Notes: generated by a model from the letters alone, not told the origin. A stretch of DNA of 64,000 bases from Korobacter sp963758505 (GCA_963758505.1 CAVWVJ010000001.1:806001-870000), one strand, 5' to 3'; numbered from the stretch's first letter, positions 48,279 through 56,276 are shown. A program made the numbers and translations.

Positions 48279-49499
48279 ATGGCTTCAACGGCGGCAACCA
48301 CGATTCGCGGGGAAGCGGGACGCATGGGCAAAGACGTGCGCTCGGAGCTGCACGTGACGTTTGAGCCACGCAACTCCGGCGGAATCGAGATCGAGCTGCA
48401 ATCGCGGGTCGCGCTCTATTACGGCGAGAACATCCGCCGGCAGACGCGCACCGTCCTGGCGCAACTCGGCATCGAGCATGGCTGGGTCCGCATCCTCGAC
48501 GAGGGGGCGCTGCCCTTCGTGATTGCCGCGCGGCTCGAAGCCGCGGTAAAGAGATCCGGTTTCGCCGGCGCGCGAAGCGCCTTGCCGGTAGCGATGCCAC
48601 TACCGAGTGTATCCGCCAAGGACCGGCTGCGGCGTTCACGGCTATACCTGCCGGGGAATGAGGCGAAATACTTCATCAATGCCGGGCTGCATGCGCCCGA
48701 CGCGGTCATCCTCGACCTGGAAGACTCGGTGCATCCGGCGGAGAAAGATACCGCGCGTCTGCTGGTGCGCAATGCATTGCGCGCCGTTGATTTCAAGACG
48801 GCCGAGCGCATGGTGCGGATTAACCAGCTTCCGGTGGGGCTGGCAGACCTGGAAGAGATTGTTCCGCAAGCGCCCGACCTGATTCTGATTCCGAAAGTCG
48901 AAAGTGCGGAGCAGGTGGCCGAGGTGGATGGCCGCATTACCGCCATCTGCGAGCGCGAGAAACTCGACCGGGCGATCTGGCTGATGCCGATCCTCGAATC
49001 GGCCCTCGGGATTGAGAATGCGTTCGCGATCGCGAAGGCATCGCCGCGCAATTGTGCGCTTACGATCGGGCTTGAGGATTACACGGCGGACCTCGGCGTA
49101 GTGAAAACGAAGGATGGGACGGAAACTCTCTATGCGCGGCAGCGGCTGGTGAACGCCGCACGCGCAGCCGGTATTGCCGCGATCGACTCGGTCTTTGGCG
49201 ACGCCAACGACATGGAAGGACTGAAACTCTGGGGCGAACGGGCACGGGCGATGGGCTTCGAGGGGATGGGCTGCATTCATCCGCTGCAGATTCGCGTGAT
49301 CCACGAGGCGTTCGCACCTTCGGCCATCGAGATTGAAAAAGCTCGCAAGATCGTCAGCGCGTTCGAGGAGGCCAAGCGCCAGGGGCTCGGGGTGGTCTCG
49401 CTGGGATCGAAGATGATCGATGCGCCGGTGGTGCACCGCGCCGTAAAACTCGTGGAGCGAGCGCGCAGCATGGGGCTTGTGCCGGAGGAGATGCCATGA
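48279..49499 (+). CDS. Citrate lyase acyl-carrier (CitD-like) and CitE-like aldolase fusion
   Basis: Residues 11-95 of the 406-aa protein match CitD, the acyl carrier of citrate lyase: GGIEIELQSRVALYYGENIR, then DEGALPFVIAARLEAA (CitD has DxGALDxxxRAR). Residues about 115-400 match CitE, the aldolase that splits citryl-carrier to oxaloacetate: RLYLPGNEAKYF, VILDLEDSV, GLEDYTADLG, MGCIHPLQI. In classical operons these are separate proteins. The CitD ESSD attachment motif is not conserved; Ser22 (RSEL) is the nearest serine. ATG 48279 has AGAGGAAGAGG upstream and lies after a hairpin. It overlaps citF by 4 bp. Confidence 0.88.
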   Translation: MASTAATTIRGEAGRMGKDVRSELHVTFEPRNSGGIEIELQSRVALYYGENIRRQTRTVLAQLGIEHGWVRILDEGALPFVIAARLEAAVKRSGFAGARSALPVAMPLPSVSAKDRLRRSRLYLPGNEAKYFINAGLHAPDAVILDLEDSVHPAEKDTARLLVRNALRAVDFKTAERMVRINQLPVGLADLEEIVPQAPDLILIPKVESAEQVAEVDGRITAICEREKLDRAIWLMPILESALGIENAFAIAKASPRNCALTIGLEDYTADLGVVKTKDGTETLYARQRLVNAARAAGIAAIDSVFGDANDMEGLKLWGERARAMGFEGMGCIHPLQIRVIHEAFAPSAIEIEKARKIVSAFEEAKRQGLGVVSLGSKMIDAPVVHRAVKLVERARSMGLVPEEMP

Positions 49500-51070
49500 G
49501 CAGTCAGCCGAAGCTCGCGTACGAGTTCGTCCGCAATGTCGCTGGACGGCTCGTGCCGACCTATGTGAACGGCGTGAAACAGGTTCCGTTTCTCGGAGTA
49601 GGGAAGTACCGGCCGGAGGGCCGCAAAGCGGCGCCGCCAGTCCGGACGGCGATCGACTATCCCGCGAATGGAGACAAGCGCCTGCCGGATATCGAGACCG
49701 CTCTGCGCAAGTGCGGCCTGCGCGACGGCATGACAATTTCGTCGCATCATCACCTGCGCGATGGCGACCGGGTGGCGGTCGAGGTCCTGCAGACGGCCGC
49801 GCGCATGGGCGTGAAGAACCTGCGGTGGTTTCCGAGCGCCTCGTTTCCGGCGCAGGCGGCAGTGATCGAGTTGATGAAGGCGGGTGTGGTCCACCACATC
49901 GAAGGCAGCATGAATGGACCGCTCGGCGACTATTGCACCCAGGGAAACATGGCCGGGCTCGGCGTTCTGCGCTCGCATGGCGGACGCTTCCAGGCGATCC
50001 AGGATGGCGAGGTGCACATCGACATCGCGGTGATCGCCGCGCCCTCAGCCGACATGTTCGGCAACGCGGATGGATCGCACGGCAAGAGCGCGTGCGGCTC
50101 GTTAGGCTTTGCGCTGGCCGACTCCATGTATGCCGACCGGGTCGTCGTGGTCACCGACAATCTCGTGCCCTTCCCCTGCGTGCCCTGGCAGATCCAGGGA
50201 AACAATGTCGATTATGTCGTCGAAGTCGAGAGCATCGGCGACCCGGCGAAGATCGTAAGCGGCACCACGCAGATCACGCGTTCGCCCGACCGCCTGCGCA
50301 TCAGCGAACTGGTAGCGCAATTTCTCAAGGCCAGCGGAATCCTGCGTAACGGCTTTTCCTTCCAGGCCGGCGCCGGTGGCATCGCTCTGGCGTTCGTGCA
50401 GTACCTGAAACCGATGATGCAGGAGGCGGGGATCAAGGCAAGCTTCGTGCGCGGCGGCTCGACCAAGTATCTCGTCGAACTGTTGCAGGAAGGGTTAACC
50501 GAGTACATCCTTGACGGCCAGACCTTCGACCTGGACGCGGTGCGCTCGATCGCCGGAGATCCGCGGCACGTTGCGACGTCGCCGTTCACCTCTTACAACT
50601 TCCACGGGAAAGGCAATTTCGCCTCAATGGTCGATGCCTGCATCCTGGGTGCGACCGAGGTGGACGTGAACTTCAACGCCAACGTGGTGACGCACTCCGA
50701 CGGACGGCTGCTGCACGGGATCGGGGGATGGCAGAACTGTCTCGCGTCACGATGCACGATCCTGGCGGTGCCGGCGTTCCGCGATCGCATTCCGGTGATC
50801 GTGGACGACGTGACAACCCTCACCGGTCCGGGCGAGTTGATCGATGTCGTGGTAACGGAGCGGGGCATCGCCATCAACCCGCGGCGTGGCGACCTTTTAC
50901 GAGCTACCGAGAGTTCCAAGCTGCCGCTTTGCGACATTCGAGAGCTAAAGAAAGAAATCGAAACAATTTGTGGTGGTGCACCTGATAAACCAAAATCAAG
51001 TGATCAACCCGCGGCAATTGTGAAGTGGGTCGACGGCACGGTACTCGATACAGTGTGGGCCACTTATTGA
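49496..51070 (+). CDS. citF: Citrate lyase alpha subunit (citrate CoA-transferase type)
   Basis: The 524-aa protein matches CitF: a long CoA-transferase fold with SHHHLRDGDRVAVEVLQTAA, GSMNGPLGDYC, CGSLGFALADSMYADR and ITRSPDRLRIS. CitF swaps acetyl from the carrier onto citrate. It overlaps the CitDE fusion (ATGA), so the pair supplies all three citrate lyase activities. Genes for the carrier's prosthetic group (citC, citX, citG) are not in this window. The length is close to the usual 500-530 aa. Confidence 0.9.
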   Translation: MSSQPKLAYEFVRNVAGRLVPTYVNGVKQVPFLGVGKYRPEGRKAAPPVRTAIDYPANGDKRLPDIETALRKCGLRDGMTISSHHHLRDGDRVAVEVLQTAARMGVKNLRWFPSASFPAQAAVIELMKAGVVHHIEGSMNGPLGDYCTQGNMAGLGVLRSHGGRFQAIQDGEVHIDIAVIAAPSADMFGNADGSHGKSACGSLGFALADSMYADRVVVVTDNLVPFPCVPWQIQGNNVDYVVEVESIGDPAKIVSGTTQITRSPDRLRISELVAQFLKASGILRNGFSFQAGAGGIALAFVQYLKPMMQEAGIKASFVRGGSTKYLVELLQEGLTEYILDGQTFDLDAVRSIAGDPRHVATSPFTSYNFHGKGNFASMVDACILGATEVDVNFNANVVTHSDGRLLHGIGGWQNCLASRCTILAVPAFRDRIPVIVDDVTTLTGPGELIDVVVTERGIAINPRRGDLLRATESSKLPLCDIRELKKEIETICGGAPDKPKSSDQPAAIVKWVDGTVLDTVWATY

Positions 51071-51087
51071 TTTTTATGGTTTCGGAT

Positions 51088-51116
51088 TTGCCGGGTACTG
51101 CTATGCTTGCTATATA
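51088..51116 (+). promoter_or_regulatory. Promoter of the SIS-domain gene
   Basis: TTGCCG (51088-51093), a 17-bp spacer and TATATA (51111-51116) lie directly after citF and 27 bp before the SIS gene start. The -10 lies in the small palindrome tgctatatagca. Confidence 0.6.
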
Positions 51117-51142
51117 GCAGAAACGGAGCCACTCGAAACCCA

Positions 51143-52294
51143 ATGGACACCAACCTCACCGCTCTTCCGGCTGTCTCCAAGGGCAAATTCGCGCACTACA
51201 TGCTGAAAGAAGTTTATGAGCAGCCGGAGGCGATCCGGGAGACGCTGCGCCGTCACCTGGCGCACCAGGAGATCGTTCTCGACTCGTCCTCCATAACCCC
51301 CGAACAGTTTGCGCGTTTTACCAAGATCACGATTGCCGCCAGTGGCGCCAGCCGGCACGCGGGGCTTGCGGGCAAGCAGATGATCGAGGAAATTGCCGGC
51401 GTGGCCGTCGAGGTGGAGCACGCCAGCGAATATGGGAACCGCAATTTTCTGACGACGCCGGAAAACCTGGTTGTGCTGATCAGCCAGTCGGGCGAAACCG
51501 CGGATGTCGCTTCCGCGCAGCGCGAGGCGTCCGCCAAAGGTTCGAAGACCCTCGCGATCACGAATGTCCAGGATTCCACCGTGGCCCGCGAGGCGGATGC
51601 GGTGCTGTATACCTACGCCGGCCGTGAGGTCGCCGTGCCGGCCACTAAGAGCTTCACGACCGCACTGGTGGCGCTGTACATCCTGGCGCTCTATGTAGCG
51701 CAATGCCGAGGCGTACTCACGCCGGAGAAGCGGGAGGATTACATTGGGCAACTGGAAGCGACGGCCGATCAGCTCGAGGCCATGTTGCCGGACTTCGACT
51801 CGCGCTGCAAACTGCTCGCTCGGCGCTATTTCATGGCGCATACGTTCTTCTTCCTTGGCCGCGCGGTGCACTTTCCGGTTGCGCTGGAGGGGGCCTTGAA
51901 GTTGAAAGAAATCTCCTACATCCATGCCGAGGGCTATCCCACCGGGGAGCTTGCGCACGGACCCACCGCCCTCTTGGAACCTTCGTTTCCGGTGGTGGTA
52001 ATCGCAACTTGCGACTGCGAGGATAAAGATTCCATTGGACGGTACGAGAAAACGCTGGGCAACCTGAAGACCATACGGTCGCGCTCGGAATGCGTCCTCG
52101 TTGTGGCGACGAAGGGGGACACGGAGGTGCCCAAACTGAGCGACGAGGTGCTTTTTGTGCCGGACGCTCCTGAGCTGCTCTCGCCGATTCTGGAGATCGT
52201 ACCTCTTCAGCTACTCGCCTATTACATCGCGGTCTGGAATCATTATGACGTGGACCGCCCACGAAATCTCGTGAAGTCCGTCCAACAGGAATAG
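51143..52294 (+). CDS. GlmS-like double SIS-domain isomerase without glutaminase domain
   Basis: The 383-aa protein corresponds to the isomerase half of glucosamine-fructose-6-phosphate aminotransferase: two SIS domains (about 55-190 and 220-370) with ASGASRHAG, LISQSGETAD, HAEGYPTGELAHGP and the C-terminal NLVKSVQQE. The glutamine amidotransferase domain with its N-terminal Cys is absent. Such proteins can act as sugar-phosphate isomerases or ammonia-dependent deaminase/synthases. It has its own promoter and a terminator, so it is monocistronic. There is no sign of a separate amidotransferase beside it. Confidence 0.85.
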   Translation: MDTNLTALPAVSKGKFAHYMLKEVYEQPEAIRETLRRHLAHQEIVLDSSSITPEQFARFTKITIAASGASRHAGLAGKQMIEEIAGVAVEVEHASEYGNRNFLTTPENLVVLISQSGETADVASAQREASAKGSKTLAITNVQDSTVAREADAVLYTYAGREVAVPATKSFTTALVALYILALYVAQCRGVLTPEKREDYIGQLEATADQLEAMLPDFDSRCKLLARRYFMAHTFFFLGRAVHFPVALEGALKLKEISYIHAEGYPTGELAHGPTALLEPSFPVVVIATCDCEDKDSIGRYEKTLGNLKTIRSRSECVLVVATKGDTEVPKLSDEVLFVPDAPELLSPILEIVPLQLLAYYIAVWNHYDVDRPRNLVKSVQQE

Positions 52295-52323
52295 GGCACG
52301 TAAGAAGCCCTAGTTTCTCCGCT

Positions 52324-52355
52324 TAAGCCGCACCCGTAGTGCGGCTTAGTTTTTG
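52324..52355 (+). terminator. Terminator after the SIS-domain gene
   Basis: A 10-bp stem (52324-52333 with 52339-52348, taagccgcac/gtgcggctta) with a 5-nt loop is followed by gttttt. Confidence 0.92.
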
Positions 52356-52365
52356 CCCATACTAA

Positions 52366-52393
52366 TTGCTTGCATCATGCAAGTAGTTATGTT
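52366..52393 (+). promoter_or_regulatory. Promoter and palindromic operator of the ars operon
   Basis: TTGCTT (52366-52371), a 16-bp spacer and TATGTT (52388-52393) fit a promoter. Between them CTTGCATCATGCAAG (52369-52383) is a perfect 15-bp palindrome, a typical MarR-family operator size and position. The regulator's ATG is 15 bp beyond the -10 and has no clear Shine-Dalgarno sequence. Confidence 0.5.
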
Positions 52394-52407
52394 TGAATTG
52401 CGGGTGT

Positions 52408-52899
52408 ATGAGTTCGCCGGAGACACAGAGCTGGTGGGATGAGCTGGAGCGCCTGGGACGGATCCTCGGCCAAGTGGGTCCGGACGAGGTTTGTTGTGAA
52501 GGGCTCAGCCAGCGGCAATGCGCCATTCTGCGCGTCCTGGTGGCCCGCGAAGGGACGAGGATCTCGGATCTCGCGGCGCTGTCCGGCATTTCTCCCAGCG
52601 CGATGACGCGCGTGCTGGAGAAGCTGGAAGCACGCGGCCTGGTGGAGCGGGTTCGCGGAGCGCATGATGACGGCCGGGCGGCGATGGTGCGCATCACGCC
52701 GGAAGGCCGGCGTACACGGAAGCAACTGGACTCCCTCATGCGCCAGCGGACCAACCAGATCATCGACGCCATACCTGAAAAACAACGTCCGCAAATCCTG
52801 AAGGCACTGGCCATCCTGAATAGCGCGATTGAGTCGGCCGGCTGCTGCGCGCTAAATGCGCCCGTCGAGCGGCTCACGCAAATCGAGGAGAAGAAATGA
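52408..52899 (+). CDS. MarR-family regulator with cysteine pairs, first gene of the ars operon
   Basis: The 163-aa winged-helix protein (about 35-135; LSQRQCAILRVLVAREGTRISDLAALSG, SAMTRVLEKLEARGLVERV, wing HDDGRAAMV) is a MarR-type repressor. It carries five cysteines: a CC pair at 29-30, Cys38 and a second CC pair at 146-147. These thiols could bind As(III), so it may replace the usual ArsR sensor; that is inference. ATG 52408 is chosen over TTG 52393. It overlaps arsM by 4 bp (ATGA). Confidence 0.85.
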   Translation: MSSPETQSWWDELERLGRILGQVGPDEVCCEGLSQRQCAILRVLVAREGTRISDLAALSGISPSAMTRVLEKLEARGLVERVRGAHDDGRAAMVRITPEGRRTRKQLDSLMRQRTNQIIDAIPEKQRPQILKALAILNSAIESAGCCALNAPVERLTQIEEKK

Positions 52900-53717
52900 A
52901 AAGCGAGATTACGGTTGCTGTTGAAGAACACTATGCCTCCGTCGCGCGGGGAGAGAGTTCCTGTTGCGGAGGGCCTGCCGATGCGGTCGCCAAGGCGATC
53001 GGCTACAGCGAGGAGGAGCTTGCGCTTGCCGGAGATGCGAACCTTGGCTTGGGATGCGGGAACCCGCTGGCGCTGACCGAGATCAAGCCGGGAATGACAG
53101 TGCTCGATCTTGGATCGGGCGCGGGCTTCGATGCCTTCCTCGCGTTGCATCGCGTGGGAGCGAACGGCCGCGTGATCGGGGTCGACATGACCGACGATAT
53201 GCTGGCGCTGGCGCGACAGAACGCGGAGAAGCGCGGCGCGACGAACGTCGAGTTCCGCAAAGGGTTTATCGAGTCGCTGCCGGTGGACACAGCTTCGGTG
53301 GATTACGTCATCAGCAATTGCGTGATCAATCTTTCTTCCGACAAGCCGGCGGTGTTTCGCGAGATCGCGCGCGTGTTGAAGCCGGGTGGGCACTTCGCGG
53401 TAAGCGACATCGTGCTGCTCAAGCCTCTTCCCGAGGCGCTGGCCCGCGATATTTCGGCCTACGTCGGGTGCATCAGCGGGGCCAGCTTGATCAACGATTA
53501 CCTGGGCTTCGCGCTCTCCGCCGGGCTGAGCGATCTTTCGATACCACGCATCGCGATGGGCCCCGAACTGATGGAAGTGCTGTCGCCGCAGGATATCTGC
53601 TCGGGCGGATCGTCGTGTTGCGGTTCGACGGTTTCGATTTCGGTGAAAAATCCCGACGAAACGGTACGGCAGGCGTCGTCGGCGCTGGCGTCGATCAAGT
53701 TGCATGGAAAGAGATAG
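52896..53717 (+). CDS. arsM: Arsenite S-adenosylmethionine methyltransferase
   Basis: The 273-aa enzyme has an SAM-binding VLDLGSGAGFDAFLA motif and three key cysteines, Cys54 (LGCGNP), Cys142 (SNCVINL) and Cys192 (VGCISG). The 50-residue spacing of the last two matches the As(III)-binding pair of characterised ArsM. It methylates arsenite to volatile or less toxic forms. Extra CC pairs lie near both ends (SSCCGG, SSCCGS). It overlaps the regulator and is followed by acr3 4 bp later. Confidence 0.94.
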   Translation: MKSEITVAVEEHYASVARGESSCCGGPADAVAKAIGYSEEELALAGDANLGLGCGNPLALTEIKPGMTVLDLGSGAGFDAFLALHRVGANGRVIGVDMTDDMLALARQNAEKRGATNVEFRKGFIESLPVDTASVDYVISNCVINLSSDKPAVFREIARVLKPGGHFAVSDIVLLKPLPEALARDISAYVGCISGASLINDYLGFALSAGLSDLSIPRIAMGPELMEVLSPQDICSGGSSCCGSTVSISVKNPDETVRQASSALASIKLHGKR

Positions 53718-53721
53718 GACG

Positions 53722-54801
53722 ATGAAGGCCACGCCGGGGAGCGGCCGTCGCTTAGGCTTCCTGGATCGTTATCTGACGGCATGGATTTTTGCTGCCATGG
53801 CGGTTGGTGTCCTCACGGGATGGCTGTGGCCCGGGGTGGTGCCAATGCTCGATCGCTTAAGCATCGGCACCACCTCGATCCCGATTGCGATTGGGCTGAT
53901 CCTGATGATGTATCCGCCCTTCGCCAAGGTGCGGTTCGAGGAACTGCACCGGATCTTCCGCAATAAGCGACTGCTGGCTCTCTCCCTCTTCCAGAACTGG
54001 GTGATCGGCCCGATTCTGATGTTTCTCCTGGCAATCATTTTTCTTCGAGGCTATCCGGAATACATGGCGGGGCTGATCATGATCGGCCTGGCGCGCTGTA
54101 TAGCGATGGTCATCGTATGGAACGAACTGGCCCAGGGAGACACGCAGTACGCCGCTGGCCTGGTGGCATTCAACTCCATCTTCCAGGTGCTTTTCTATTC
54201 GCTCTATGCATGGATCTTCGTGACCGTGCTTCCCGCACGGCTGGGGCTGACCGGGGCGGTGGTTCATTTATCGATCGCACAGATCGCCAGGAGCGTATTC
54301 ATTTATCTTGGCATCCCGTTTTTCGCGGGGTTGCTGACTCGTTTCTTGCTGCGAAGAGCGAAGGGCAGCGAATGGTACGACTCGGCATTTCTACCGCGCA
54401 TCAGTCCGGTTACGCTGATCGCGCTGTTGTTCACGATCGTCGTGATGTTCTCCCTCAAAGGGGAATACATTCTCCGCTTGCCGCTTGACGTGCTGCGGAT
54501 TGCGCTGCCTCTCCTGATCTATTTCGTGCTGATGTTCCTGGTTTCGTTCTACATGGGAAAGAAAGTGGGCGCCGATTACGCCCAGTCGACGACGCTGGCC
54601 TTCACGGCGGCCAGCAATAACTTCGAACTGGCGATTGCGGTGGCGGTAGCCATCTTCGGGATCAACTCGGGCGCGGCCTTTGCTGCCGTGATCGGGCCGC
54701 TGGTCGAAGTTCCAGTCATGATTGCGCTGGTGAACGTCGCATTCTTTTTCCGGCGAAAATATTTCTCCAACTCTGTTTCCATGGCTGCCGATGCGCGTTG
54801 A
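53722..54801 (+). CDS. acr3: Arsenite efflux permease ACR3
   Basis: The 359-aa membrane protein has ten predicted helices and the ACR3 signatures: the conserved helix-4 cysteine in LARCIAMVIVWNELA (Cys126) and TAASNNFELAIAVA in helix 9 (Glu302). It exports arsenite using the proton-motive force. It lies between arsM and arsC in one operon. ATG 53722 has AGGAC upstream. Confidence 0.94.
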   Translation: MKATPGSGRRLGFLDRYLTAWIFAAMAVGVLTGWLWPGVVPMLDRLSIGTTSIPIAIGLILMMYPPFAKVRFEELHRIFRNKRLLALSLFQNWVIGPILMFLLAIIFLRGYPEYMAGLIMIGLARCIAMVIVWNELAQGDTQYAAGLVAFNSIFQVLFYSLYAWIFVTVLPARLGLTGAVVHLSIAQIARSVFIYLGIPFFAGLLTRFLLRRAKGSEWYDSAFLPRISPVTLIALLFTIVVMFSLKGEYILRLPLDVLRIALPLLIYFVLMFLVSFYMGKKVGADYAQSTTLAFTAASNNFELAIAVAVAIFGINSGAAFAAVIGPLVEVPVMIALVNVAFFFRRKYFSNSVSMAADAR

Positions 54802-54813
54802 AGGGAGACCGGC

Positions 54814-55233
54814 ATGAAGCCGAAGGTTTTGTTCTTATGCACGGGAAATTCCTGCCGCAGTCAGATGGCGGAGGGCTTTCTGCGTCACCTGGCGGGAGAT
54901 CGGTTCGAGGCGCACAGTGCCGGGACGTTTCCGTCGCAAGTCAATCCTCTGGCTATCGAAGTCATGCGGGAGAAGGGAATCGATATCTCGGGGCAGCGTT
55001 CGAAGAACGTGACGGAATACGTGGGCCAGCATTTCCCCTACATCATCACCGTCTGCGACAACGCAAAGGAGCATTGCCCGATTTTCCCCGGTCCGGCGAT
55101 TCGGCTGCACTGGTCCTTCCAGGATCCGGCCGAGGCGAAAGGGGGCGAAGCCGAGCGGATCCCCATTTTCCGATTGGTGCGCGACCAGATCGAAGGGCGC
55201 ATTCGAGGGTTAGTCTCCGGGGAAGAGCGCTGA
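54814..55233 (+). CDS. arsC: Arsenate reductase, thioredoxin-coupled low-molecular-weight phosphatase type
   Basis: The 139-aa protein has the phosphatase loop CTGNSCRS (Cys9 to Arg15), the redox cysteines Cys81 and Cys88 (CDNAKEHCP) and an Asp in FQDPAEAKG. This is the arrangement of the thioredoxin-linked ArsC. It reduces arsenate to arsenite for export by ACR3 or methylation by ArsM. It ends the operon, with no clear terminator. Confidence 0.95.
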   Translation: MKPKVLFLCTGNSCRSQMAEGFLRHLAGDRFEAHSAGTFPSQVNPLAIEVMREKGIDISGQRSKNVTEYVGQHFPYIITVCDNAKEHCPIFPGPAIRLHWSFQDPAEAKGGEAERIPIFRLVRDQIEGRIRGLVSGEER

Positions 55234-55251
55234 GAGCGCGGTCCGTCGGAT

Positions 55252-55280
55252 TTGACAATAGTCGTTATCACGAGTATTGT
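55252..55280 (+). promoter_or_regulatory. Promoter with embedded 26-bp operator of the second MarR gene
   Basis: TTGACA (55252-55257), a 17-bp spacer and TATTGT (55275-55280) form a near-consensus promoter. The inverted repeat 55255-55280 (arms of 11 bp, one mismatch, 4-bp centre) spans the spacer. Its core AGTCGTTATcACGA recurs before doxX. Transcription should start near 55287, two bases before the ATG, giving a nearly leaderless mRNA. Confidence 0.7.
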
Positions 55281-55288
55281 TGTTGCAG

Positions 55289-55756
55289 ATGGTTGGCAGG
55301 ATCCAGTCCGAGATCAAGCAGAACAAACCGCTCACCCCGGAGCAGGAAGTCATCCTCACGGTGCAACGGACCGCGGATGCTTTCCAGCGCCGCGTGGTGG
55401 AGGTGCTCAAGCCGCACGGCATCTCGGGGACGCAGTATAACGTTCTGCGAATCCTGCGTGGCGCAGGGAAGGAAGGGCTGCCTTGCGGCGCCATCGCGGA
55501 GCGCATGGTGACGCGCGATCCCGACATCACGCGCCTGCTTGACCGCCTCGACAAGATGGGCTTCATCTCCCGCCAGCGAGGGGAACGCGATCGCCGCGTG
55601 GTGACCACAACCATTACCGAAGCGGGCCTGAAGATCCTTAAGCAGTTGGATAAGCCTGTGCAGGAAGCCGGCATGGCGCTGGTGGGTAAGTTGTCGCGGG
55701 CCCAGATGGAGGAATTGGTGGAACTGCTCGACCTGGCTCGCGAGCCGGCCGGGTAA
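55289..55756 (+). CDS. MarR-family transcriptional regulator
   Basis: The 155-aa protein has a MarR winged-helix fold: HGISGTQYNVLRILRG, LPCGAIAERM, DITRLLDRLDKMGFISRQ, wing GERDRRVV. It probably represses itself and the DoxX gene, because both carry the same 14-bp operator core. No Shine-Dalgarno sequence precedes ATG 55289; leaderless translation is likely. A TTG at 55277 would lie in the -10 region and is rejected. The one cysteine in LPCGA could sense oxidants. Confidence 0.88.
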   Translation: MVGRIQSEIKQNKPLTPEQEVILTVQRTADAFQRRVVEVLKPHGISGTQYNVLRILRGAGKEGLPCGAIAERMVTRDPDITRLLDRLDKMGFISRQRGERDRRVVTTTITEAGLKILKQLDKPVQEAGMALVGKLSRAQMEELVELLDLAREPAG

Positions 55757-55772
55757 AATTTTTTGCATCGAT

Positions 55773-55786
55773 AGTCGTTATAACGA
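55773..55786. promoter_or_regulatory. Second MarR operator, upstream of doxX
   Basis: The sequence AGTCGTTATAACGA differs in one base from the core inside the preceding MarR promoter (55260-55273). It contains the palindrome CGTTATAACG. It lies 38 bp before the doxX start; TTGCAT at 55763-55768 may be the -35. Confidence 0.6.
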
Positions 55787-55823
55787 TCATCTGTATCACG
55801 TCAGTTCCGAAGGAGGAACCCGC

Positions 55824-56276
55824 ATGACCATTCGCCCAGTGTCAAAGCAGAGCGCAGCGCTAGGATTCATTCGCATGTTCGTTGGTCTGGTCTTCGTGTT
55901 GCACGGCGCGCAAAAGCTTTTCGTTTACCACTACGCCGGTGTCGTCGGCATGTTTCACCAGATCGGGATCCCGGTCCCGGAAGTCTCCGCGGCCCTTGCA
56001 ATCGCTGCGGAACTTGGCGGCGGCTTGCTCCTGCTGGCCGGACTTTATACGCGGCTGGCTGCGATCCCCGTGGCCTTCACAATGCTCGTCGCAATCCTGC
56101 AGGTGCACTTGCACGCCGGGTTCTTTGCGCAGAGCGGCGGCTTCGAATATCCGTTGACACTTCTGGTTGTGAATATCGCGTTAATTCTTGGCGGCGGCGG
56201 AGCTTTCGCTCTGGATAACGTGCGCGCGACCATGCAGCCTGCCCGCTATCCAGCGGTGAGTGCCAAGGCCGCCTGA
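55824..56276 (+). CDS. DoxX-family membrane protein
   Basis: The 150-aa protein has four transmembrane helices and the DoxX pattern: IRMFVGLVFVLHGAQKLF, ELGGGLLLLAGLYTRLAAIP and a final LTLLVVNIALIL helix. DoxX proteins are involved in redox and thiol-stress responses in several bacteria; the activity is unclear. AAGGAGGAAC precedes the ATG. A MarR-type operator matching the one in the upstream regulator's promoter lies before it. A hairpin (56301-56308 with 56322-56329) follows its stop. Confidence 0.87.
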   Translation: MTIRPVSKQSAALGFIRMFVGLVFVLHGAQKLFVYHYAGVVGMFHQIGIPVPEVSAALAIAAELGGGLLLLAGLYTRLAAIPVAFTMLVAILQVHLHAGFFAQSGGFEYPLTLLVVNIALILGGGGAFALDNVRATMQPARYPAVSAKAA

